11,958 bases of DNA from JAXJSP01 sp036310005 (lineage in GTDB: Bacteria; Bacillota; Clostridia; Oscillospirales; Acutalibacteraceae): NCBI GenBank assembly GCA_036310005.1, contig JAXJSP010000043.1, positions 1 to 11,958 of the forward strand, read 5' to 3'. The translations under genes and the position numbers were made by a program. Of the stretch, positions 6,821 through 11,958 are shown one piece after another (within the stretch, counting starts at the first letter, position 1; every line of letters starts with the position of its first letter). A model generated the notes under the pieces. The model ran no database searches, was not told the DNA's origin, and saw only the letters and a list, made by a program, of their open reading frames with translations.

Positions 6821-8752
6821 ATGGGACTTACAATTGCGCAAAAAATCATTAAGAATCATCTTGTAAGCGGAGAAATGACGGTAGGCACCGAAATCGGTTT
6901 GAAAATAGACCAGACCTTAACCCAGGACGCGACAGGTACAATGGCGTACCTTGAATTTGAGGCTATGGGAGTTAAAAGGGTAAAAACCGAAAGAAGTGTT
7001 GCTTACATAGACCACAACACATTACAAACAGGCTTTGAAAACGCAGACGACCATCGCTTTATTCAGTCAATATGCAAAAAGCACGGTATATATTATTCTC
7101 GTCCGGGCAATGGAATTTGTCATCAGATTCATCTGGAGCGTTTCGGTATTCCGGGCAAGACTTTAATAGGCTCCGACTCTCATACTCCGACAGGCGGCGG
7201 TATCGGTATGCTCGCTATGGGCGCGGGCGGTATGGACGTTGCGGTCGCTATGGGCGGCGGTACATACTATATCACTATGCCGAAAATGGTAAAAGTTGAA
7301 CTTACGGGCGCATTACAGCCTTATGTTTCGGCAAAGGACATCATTTTGGAAGTGCTGCGCATTATGTCCGTAAAAGGCGGAGTAGGTAAAATTATCGAAT
7401 ACGCAGGCGAGGGTGTTAAAACCTTGTCTGTACCGGAGCGTGCAACGATTACAAACATGGGCGCGGAACTCGGCGCTTCAACTTCTATTTTCCCGTCGGA
7501 CGAAATCACAAAGGCATTTTTGAAAGCACAGGGCAGAGAAAACGACTTTGTGCCGCTTTGCTCGGATGAGGATGCAGTATATGATGAAGTAATAAGCATT
7601 GATTTATCTTCGCTTGTGCCTCAGGCAGCATGCCCTCATTCACCCGACAATGTCAAGCCTATAAGCGAACTTAAGGGCAAAAAAGTAGACCAGGTCTGCA
7701 TCGGTTCCTGCACAAACTCATCGCTGCTTGATATGTTAAGAGTTGCCGAGATTTTAGACGGTAAAACCGTATGTGAGAGCGTGTCGCTTTCAATAGCCCC
7801 CGGCTCAAAACAGGTGTATAATATGCTTGCAGATTGCGGTGCGTTATCCAAAATGATAAGTGCCGGAGCCAGAATTCTTGAATGTGCTTGCGGACCTTGT
7901 ATCGGTATGGGACAGTCGCCGAATTCTGCGGGTGTGTCACTTAGAACATTCAACCGCAACTTTGAAGGCAGAAGCGGTACAAAAGACGGACAGATTTATC
8001 TTGTATCACCCGAAACCGCCGCTGCAAGCGCGTTGACGGGCGTGTTTACGGACCCGAGAGAATTGGGCGGAGAAATTAAAGTTGATATGCCCTCCTCGTT
8101 TAAAATCAACGATAATCTTATTATCGCTCCGGCTGATGAAAAAGATATGGACAGCATTGAGATTTTAAGAGGACCGAATATCAAGCCTTTCCCCGTAAGC
8201 GAGAAACTTGCGGACTCTGTCAGCGCAAAATGTCTGCTTAAAGTCGGCGATAATATCACAACCGACCATATTATGCCGGCAGGTGCAAAAATCTTGCCTT
8301 ACAGAAGTAACATTCCTTACTTGTCAAACTTCTGCTTTACCGTGTGCGATAAAGACTTCCCCGAAAGATGCAAGCAAAACGGTAACGGTATTATTATCGG
8401 CGGTGCAAACTACGGACAGGGCTCATCGCGTGAGCATGCGGCATTAGTACCTCTTTATCTCGGTATCAAAGCGGTAGTTGCAAAGAGTTTTGCAAGAATT
8501 CATGTTGCAAATTTGATTAACGCGGGCATTATTCCGCTTGAATTTGAAAACGAAAACGATTATGATGATATAAGTTTAATGGACGAGCTGGAACTTGTTG
8601 ATATAAGAAATATTATAAGCGAGGGCAAATCTCCTGTTTTGCTTAACAAGACAACAGGCAGAACTTATACACTTAAAGGCAGTTATTCAACGCGTCAAAA
8701 GCAAATGCTTTTATGCGGCGGTTTGCTTAATTACACAAGAGAAAACAGTTAG
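6821..8752 (+). CDS. acn: Aconitate hydratase (aconitase)
   Basis: This 643-residue Fe-S enzyme interconverts citrate and isocitrate through cis-aconitate. The active-site segment SDSHTPTGGGIG is followed by GAGGMDVAVAMGGG. The 4Fe-4S cysteines are C297 in IGSCTN and C357 and C360 in ACGPC. The C-terminal swivel domain has DHIMPAG and the catalytic-serine segment GQGSSREHAAL (about 533-543). The length fits the compact clostridial aconitase group rather than the 850-900 residues of AcnA/AcnB. Homoaconitase and isopropylmalate isomerase are related alternatives, but fused domains and the isocitrate dehydrogenase next door favour aconitase. The start is ATG 6821, preceded by GGAAGGTGG; an upstream TTG at 6770 lies outside the predicted transcript. 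The stop TAG overlaps the AGGAG ribosome site of the next gene. Citrate synthase is not in the window. Confidence 0.93.
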   Translation: MGLTIAQKIIKNHLVSGEMTVGTEIGLKIDQTLTQDATGTMAYLEFEAMGVKRVKTERSVAYIDHNTLQTGFENADDHRFIQSICKKHGIYYSRPGNGICHQIHLERFGIPGKTLIGSDSHTPTGGGIGMLAMGAGGMDVAVAMGGGTYYITMPKMVKVELTGALQPYVSAKDIILEVLRIMSVKGGVGKIIEYAGEGVKTLSVPERATITNMGAELGASTSIFPSDEITKAFLKAQGRENDFVPLCSDEDAVYDEVISIDLSSLVPQAACPHSPDNVKPISELKGKKVDQVCIGSCTNSSLLDMLRVAEILDGKTVCESVSLSIAPGSKQVYNMLADCGALSKMISAGARILECACGPCIGMGQSPNSAGVSLRTFNRNFEGRSGTKDGQIYLVSPETAAASALTGVFTDPRELGGEIKVDMPSSFKINDNLIIAPADEKDMDSIEILRGPNIKPFPVSEKLADSVSAKCLLKVGDNITTDHIMPAGAKILPYRSNIPYLSNFCFTVCDKDFPERCKQNGNGIIIGGANYGQGSSREHAALVPLYLGIKAVVAKSFARIHVANLINAGIIPLEFENENDYDDISLMDELELVDIRNIISEGKSPVLLNKTTGRTYTLKGSYSTRQKQMLLCGGLLNYTRENS

Positions 8753-8763
8753 GAGAAACAACA

Positions 8764-9927
8764 ATGACTAATTTAGAACAATCAGTAGAGCAATTTAAAA
8801 AAGTAATGGAAAAACAGTTAGCAAGGGTTGAGCGTATGAAAGCCGACACCGAGGCAACTGATTTTACAAAAAAAGAAAAGGTAATTATCGGTATCTGCGG
8901 CGGCGACGGAATAGGCCCCGTAATCACACACGAGGCAGAAAGAGTGCTGCGCTTTTTACTTAAAGAGGAAGTTGAGTCAGGCAAAATCGAATTTAAAGAA
9001 ATTGACGGACTCACCATTGAAAACCGCGTAGCGCACATGAAGGCAATTCCCGATGATGTACTTGCACAACTCAAAGAGTGCGATGTCATCTTAAAAGGAC
9101 CTACAACCACACCGAAGGCCGGAGACCCGTGGCCTAATATCGAAAGCGCAAATGTTGCGATGAGAAAAGAACTTGACCTTTTTGCAAATGTAAGACCGGT
9201 TAAAGTACCCGAAGAAGGCATTGACTGGACATTTTTCAGAGAAAACACGGAGGGCGCTTATACTCTCGGCAGCGACGGAGCAAATGTCAGCGACGATTTG
9301 GCGGTTGACTTTACCGTTACTACAACACAGGGTACCGAAAGAATTGCAAAAAAAGCGTATGAATACGCAAGAGCAAACAAAAAAGACAGAGTGTCTATCA
9401 TTACAAAATCAAACATCATCAAGAAAACCGACGGTAAGTTTTTACAAATCTGCCAGGAAATCGGCAAGCAGTATCCTGAAATTACAACCGACGACTGGTT
9501 TATTGATATTACCACCGCAAAACTTATTGATAAAAAGCGTCGCACCGCGTTTAAAGTATTCGTACTTCCGAACTTATACGGTGACATCATTACAGACGAG
9601 GCGGCAGAATTCCAAGGCGGCGTAGGTACTGCGGGCAGCGCAAACATCGGCAACCGCTATGCTATGTTCGAGGCAATTCACGGTTCGGCACCGAGAATGA
9701 TGCAAGAAGGCAGAGGAATTTACGCAGATCCTTGCTCAATGCTCAGAGCGACCGTAATGCTTTTATCACATATTGCAAGACAGGACAAGGCGGACTTGCT
9801 CGAAAGAGCGCTTGATGTTTGTATGTTTGAAGAAAAAGCACTTACAATTACGGGCAGAGATACAGGCTGTACTTGTGAACAGTTCGGCGATTATGTAATG
9901 CAGACAGTAGAAAAGTTGAGTAAATAA
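8764..9927 (+). CDS. icd: Isocitrate dehydrogenase (isocitrate/isopropylmalate family)
   Basis: This 387-residue beta-decarboxylating dehydrogenase probably converts isocitrate to 2-oxoglutarate and CO2. Visible motifs are GDGIGP (47-52), KGPTTTP (111-117), SANVAMRKELDLFANVRP (128-145), RENTEG (159-164), the catalytic-lysine segment ITKSNIIK (K215), metal ligands D274 and D278 in GDIITDEAAE, and HGSAP (306-310). Serine and asparagine in SAN with arginines R134 and R144 fit isocitrate binding. About 38 residues of charged, probably helical sequence precede the first strand and are not part of the core fold. After HGSAP comes RMMQEG, where NAD enzymes usually have D-I and E. coli NADP enzyme K-Y, so the cofactor is uncertain. 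AGGAGA (8751-8756) lies 8 bases upstream of the ATG. Isopropylmalate or homoisocitrate dehydrogenase are less likely given adjacent aconitase. Confidence 0.9.
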   Translation: MTNLEQSVEQFKKVMEKQLARVERMKADTEATDFTKKEKVIIGICGGDGIGPVITHEAERVLRFLLKEEVESGKIEFKEIDGLTIENRVAHMKAIPDDVLAQLKECDVILKGPTTTPKAGDPWPNIESANVAMRKELDLFANVRPVKVPEEGIDWTFFRENTEGAYTLGSDGANVSDDLAVDFTVTTTQGTERIAKKAYEYARANKKDRVSIITKSNIIKKTDGKFLQICQEIGKQYPEITTDDWFIDITTAKLIDKKRRTAFKVFVLPNLYGDIITDEAAEFQGGVGTAGSANIGNRYAMFEAIHGSAPRMMQEGRGIYADPCSMLRATVMLLSHIARQDKADLLERALDVCMFEEKALTITGRDTGCTCEQFGDYVMQTVEKLSK

Positions 9928-9929
9928 AT

Positions 9930-10553
9930 ATGAAAGATAAAATTTCTGAGGCAGTAATTCGCAGACTTCCCAGATATTACCGCTTTCTTGACGAACTTGA
10001 ACAACAAAAAATCACACGCATTTCCTCTCATAAACTTGCAAAAATTATGGGAGCAAACGCAAGCCAGATAAGACAGGACTTAAACAACTTCGGCGGTTTC
10101 GGTCAGCAGGGCTACGGTTATAATGTTGTTGAGTTAAAAGCAGAAATTGCAGAGATTTTAGGCGTAACCGACCGAAAAAAATGTATTATTATCGGCGCGG
10201 GAAACATGGGCAGAACAATAGCGACGCACATGGACTTTAACAACAAAGGTTTCACCCTTGTGGGAATTTTTGATTCAAAAGAATCTTATGTGGGACAACT
10301 CGTTGCGGGACTTCCGATAAGAAGTGACAAAAATCTTGACGATTTTTGCCGCAACGAAAAGCCCGAGGCTGCAATAATCTGCGTTCCTAAAAATGCTGCA
10401 AAGTCAGTCGGTGAACAACTTATAAAACTCGGAATTAAAGGTATATGGAATTTCTCGCATTATGATTTCCGCCTTGAAAATCAGGATATAGTCGTGGAAA
10501 ATGTTCACCTCGGCGATTCTCTAATGACACTAAGATACAACATAAAAGATTAA
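9930..10553 (+). CDS. rex: Redox-sensing transcriptional repressor Rex
   Basis: This 207-residue protein has an N-terminal winged helix, with the family signature IRRLPRYYRFL (10-20) and DNA-recognition region ASQIRQDLNNFGGFG (44-58), then FGQQGYGY. A Rossmann NAD(H)-binding domain follows with IIIGAGNMG (87-94; most Rex have GAGNLG). The C-terminal helix region DSLMTLRYNI is the part that swaps between subunits. Rex dimers bind DNA when NADH is low and release it when NADH rises, controlling fermentation and electron-transfer genes. The ATG lies 2 bases after the icd stop with only a weak ribosome site, so translation is probably coupled to icd. Length matches the family (about 205-215). Co-transcription with aconitase and isocitrate dehydrogenase suggests that the operon is itself redox-regulated. 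Confidence 0.95.
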   Translation: MKDKISEAVIRRLPRYYRFLDELEQQKITRISSHKLAKIMGANASQIRQDLNNFGGFGQQGYGYNVVELKAEIAEILGVTDRKKCIIIGAGNMGRTIATHMDFNNKGFTLVGIFDSKESYVGQLVAGLPIRSDKNLDDFCRNEKPEAAIICVPKNAAKSVGEQLIKLGIKGIWNFSHYDFRLENQDIVVENVHLGDSLMTLRYNIKD

Positions 10554-10585
10554 AAAAACATCACAGAAAAATCTGTGATGTTTTT
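10554..10585 (+). terminator. Rho-independent terminator after rex
   Basis: A perfect 14-bp stem, AAAAACATCACAGA (10554-10567) and TCTGTGATGTTTTT (10572-10585), closes an AAAA loop. The T5 at the end of the stem acts as the U-tract. It begins directly after the rex stop and ends the acn-icd-rex operon. Confidence 0.92.
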
Positions 10586-10596
10586 ACTTTATCTGC

Positions 10597-10642
10597 GCCG
10601 CCGCCTGAGGCGGTTTATATTATTTCTGTCAGCGCTGACAGA
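10597..10642 (+). repeat. 46-bp direct repeat, copy left of fic
   Basis: Identical over 46 bases to 11767-11812, exactly 1170 bases away. It holds an inverted copy of the palindromic unit (CCGCCTGAGGCGG, 10601-10613, then TTTATATTATTT) and the perfect 16-bp palindrome CTGTCAGCGCTGACAG (10626-10641). Similarity continues to 10653 with two mismatches. The pair brackets the fic gene. Confidence 0.92.
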
Positions 10643-10645
10643 GCA

Positions 10646-10755
10646 CCATAGAAACTGCCTCAGGCAGCCATAGAAACTGCCTCAGGCGGCCATAGAAACT
10701 GCCTCAGGCAGCCATAGAAACCGACTCAGTCAGGCAAATAAACTGCCTACGGCAG
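10646..10755 (-). repeat. Tandem array of five 22-bp palindromic units
   Basis: Units start at 10646, 10668, 10690, 10712 and 10734 with exact 22-base spacing. Each consists of nine bases (CCATAGAAA, changed to GCAAATAAA in unit 5) and a 13-bp palindrome. Palindromes are CTGCCTCAGGCAG (units 1 and 3), CTGCCTCAGGCGG (unit 2), CCGACTCAGTCAG (unit 4) and CTGCCTACGGCAG (unit 5). There are no unique spacers, so this is not CRISPR. The array ends one base from the fic stop codon. Confidence 0.93.
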
Positions 10756-10761
10756 TTTATT
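10737..10761 (-). terminator. Hairpin overlapping the fic stop codon
   Basis: Arms AATAAACTGCC and GGCAGTTTATT (11 perfect pairs) surround TAC. On the minus strand the stem contains the TAA stop of fic and ends in TTTATT. It is formed by the fifth tandem unit plus bases from the gene end. It could stop transcription or protect the 3' end; the U-tract lies within the stem, so terminator strength is uncertain. Confidence 0.4.
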
Positions 10762-11653
10762 CTTCGTAATTTATTCTAAAATAGTCTAAATATTTTTTGA
10801 ATGTATCTTGGGCGGACAGGCATGTATCGGTAAGATATCCTTTTTCTTGATTCCATTCTTTGAGTCCCCGATAATAGAACATTTTAATTTTATCCTCTAT
10901 GATAAACGGAACAATATTATGCTTTAAGCACTCCTTGAACATAATAAGTCTGCCGATACGACCGTTACCGTCCTGGAAGGGATGAATACGCTCGAATTGT
11001 ACATGAAATTCAATAATATCTTCAAGCAATATGTTCTCTTTGCTGTTATAACAGTTAAGGAGTTTTTTCATTTTAGCCGCTACATCTTCCGGTAACGCGG
11101 TTTCTCTGCCGCCAACCTCGTTGGGCAACTTTTTATAATCACCGATAGCAAACCAATCTTTCTTAGCATCACTTGTCCCGGTCTTTAATATAAAGTGAAG
11201 ATTTTTGATAAACTTTTCACTCAACTGTGATTTTGCATTTTCAATAATTTCGTCAATGCAACGAAAATGGGTGGATGTTTCAATAATATCGTCAACACGC
11301 ACACTTTCATCAGTTATACCGATGGTGTTGGTTTCAAAGATATAACGGGTTTGATCGTGAGTAAGTCGGCTGCCCTCAATGTGATTGGAATTATAGGTTA
11401 ATTCAATTTGAATTTTATGATAAATTCCACCGTGTACCTGACTGTGCTTTTCTTCTTTTAAAACATCAAGTAAAGTCTGCGGTATGGGTTTGCTTTTATT
11501 AATTCTTTCAGGCTTCTGCGCATTTTCGGGAATGTTCCAGGTTTTGCCTGTGAGAAAAGCGCCGGGTACACGACCGGCAGCACAATAATTACGAACACTG
11601 CGCTCGGATGTATTCCAAAGCAAAGCAACTTCTTTAACAGATAAATATTTCAT
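10757..11653 (-). CDS. HTH-Fic fusion protein (probable AMP transferase)
   Basis: This 298-residue two-domain protein starts with an excisionase/MerR-like helix-turn-helix (residues 1-50), SVKEVALLWNTSERSVRNYC. The Fic domain follows, with active site HPFQDGNGRIGR (224-235) including catalytic H224 and the anion-binding DGNGR. The flap is near GDYKKLP (171-177). The inhibitory motif S-x3-E-G is present upstream as SNHIEG (89-94), making this a class II, self-inhibited Fic. Fic proteins usually transfer AMP from ATP to a hydroxyl on a target protein; the target here is unknown. GGAGGT lies 7 bases before the ATG. No antitoxin-like small gene is adjacent. The DNA-binding domain suggests self-regulation or targeting of a DNA-bound partner. 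It sits alone between 46-bp direct repeats, consistent with a mobile or exchangeable cassette. Confidence 0.9.
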   Translation of the reverse strand: MKYLSVKEVALLWNTSERSVRNYCAAGRVPGAFLTGKTWNIPENAQKPERINKSKPIPQTLLDVLKEEKHSQVHGGIYHKIQIELTYNSNHIEGSRLTHDQTRYIFETNTIGITDESVRVDDIIETSTHFRCIDEIIENAKSQLSEKFIKNLHFILKTGTSDAKKDWFAIGDYKKLPNEVGGRETALPEDVAAKMKKLLNCYNSKENILLEDIIEFHVQFERIHPFQDGNGRIGRLIMFKECLKHNIVPFIIEDKIKMFYYRGLKEWNQEKGYLTDTCLSAQDTFKKYLDYFRINYEE

Positions 11654-11681
11654 ATACCATACCTCCGATTTTACTGTAATT

Positions 11682-11710
11682 AGTATAACATATTATCGGC
11701 AAAATATCAA
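11682..11710 (-). promoter_or_regulatory. Predicted promoter of fic
   Basis: On the minus strand, TTGATA (11710-11705), 17 bases, then TATACT (11687-11682). The start would be near 11675, giving a leader of about 22 bases that contains GGAGGT. Both boxes are five of six to consensus. Confidence 0.7.
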
Positions 11711-11748
11711 TCTTATAAAGACGGAATTTTAAGTTGTTTTTGCCGATA
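11694..11748. promoter_or_regulatory. Inverted repeat straddling the fic -35 box, candidate operator
   Basis: TATCGGCAAAA (11694-11704) and its exact reverse complement TTTTGCCGATA (11738-11748) are separated by 33 bases. The left arm fills the promoter spacer next to the -35 box; the right arm lies about 28 bases upstream of it. Arm centres are 44 bases apart, roughly four helical turns, which would place both arms on the same face of the DNA. The HTH domain of the Fic protein is an obvious candidate binder, but that is inference. Confidence 0.5.
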
Positions 11749-11766
11749 CCGGAAGTTATATTCTCA

Positions 11767-11812
11767 GCCGCCGCCTGAGGCGGTTTATATTATTTCTGTC
11801 AGCGCTGACAGA
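11767..11812 (+). repeat. 46-bp direct repeat, copy right of fic
   Basis: Perfect match to 10597-10642, including the palindromic unit core at 11771-11783 and CTGTCAGCGCTGACAG at 11796-11811. The stretch 11654-11958 has no gene: it holds the fic promoter, the inverted repeat, this repeat and further hairpin repeats. Confidence 0.92.
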
Positions 11813-11815
11813 AAA

Positions 11816-11836
11816 CCATAGAACCGTCTACGACGG
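11816..11836 (-). repeat. Palindromic repeat unit, 21-bp variant
   Basis: CCATAGAA is followed by CCGTCTACGACGG, the T-A version of the stem (CCGTC/GACGG) also seen at 339-396, with loop TAC. It has one A fewer than the other units. Confidence 0.8.
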
Positions 11837-11837
11837 G

Positions 11838-11893
11838 CCTCCCTCTGATGAGGGAGGTGGCTGCGGCTTTGCCGCAGACGGAGGGAGAGATAA
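11838..11893. repeat. REP-like double hairpin
   Basis: There are two perfect stems: CCTCCCTC/GAGGGAGG around TGAT (11838-11857), and CTGCGGC/GCCGCAG around TTT (11861-11877). A second GAGGGAG (11881-11887) could pair with the first CTCCCTC arm instead, giving a competing fold. The tail CGGAGGGAGAGATAA matches 57-71. Confidence 0.7.
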
Positions 11894-11911
11894 ACTGCAC
11901 TATAGAGAATA

Positions 11912-11958
11912 AGTAACACTAAGTAAACCTAAGTCTAACAAACAACCATATAAACCGC
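11912..11958. repeat. Terminal direct repeat, right copy
   Basis: Identical to positions 1-47. It includes the left part of a palindromic unit that is cut by the window end. Confidence 0.9.

Noticed and set aside
7321..9248. Long open frames antisense to aconitase and isocitrate dehydrogenase
   Set aside because: They lack ribosome sites, have low-complexity Ser-rich translations and lie opposite clearly conserved genes.
10646..10755. Possible CRISPR array
   Set aside because: The 22-base units abut each other with no unique spacers and no cas genes are present.
10757..11653. fic as half of a two-gene toxin-antitoxin pair
   Set aside because: No small partner gene lies on either side, and the inhibitory S-x3-E-G motif is within the protein.
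1..11958. Circular plasmid or phage
   Set aside because: No replication, mobilisation or phage genes are present; the content is core metabolism and sporulation.

Overview
The window looks like a chromosomal fragment of a low-GC, spore-forming anaerobic Firmicute, probably a Clostridia member of the Oscillospiraceae/Ruminococcus type. The signs are strong AGGAGG-type ribosome sites, AT-rich intergenic DNA, a stage V sporulation gene (spoVAC), the redox repressor Rex, and GC-rich hairpin repeats of a kind I associate from memory with gut Clostridia. The organism call is inference; no taxonomic marker gene is present.

Layout. Positions 1-387 hold no gene, only dispersed repeats and a bidirectional terminator. 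A tight minus-strand operon follows, read right to left: an ABC transporter ATPase (3946-3278), a phosphoglucomutase/phosphomannomutase-family enzyme (3281-1797) and a COG2509-type FAD-dependent dehydrogenase (1794-388). Divergent from it is spoVAC (4015-4461), which meets a minus-strand lipoprotein gene (5274-4525) at a shared hairpin terminator. Upstream of the lipoprotein lies a eukaryotic-type hexokinase (6637-5345), whose promoter is divergent from that of a plus-strand operon: aconitase (6821-8752), isocitrate dehydrogenase (8764-9927) and rex (9930-10553), closed by a strong terminator. Then come a five-unit tandem palindromic repeat, a minus-strand HTH-Fic fusion gene (11653-10757), and more repeats to the end.

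How the genes fit. Aconitase and isocitrate dehydrogenase form the citrate to 2-oxoglutarate branch that feeds glutamate synthesis. Rex senses the NADH/NAD+ ratio and is co-transcribed with them, which suggests redox feedback on this branch. Hexokinase and the sugar-phosphate mutase handle hexose entry and hexose phosphates. The Fic gene is a separate cassette bounded by 46-bp perfect direct repeats, and it looks like the accessory element of the window.

The least ordinary signal is a family of about 13 short palindromic units (13-bp stem preceded by CCATAKAAA). Their stem bases change in compensating pairs. Five units form an exact 22-bp tandem array beside the fic stop codon, and one unit supplies the stop codon of the FAD dehydrogenase. 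The window also begins and ends with the same 47 bases, which probably marks an assembly break in a repeat.
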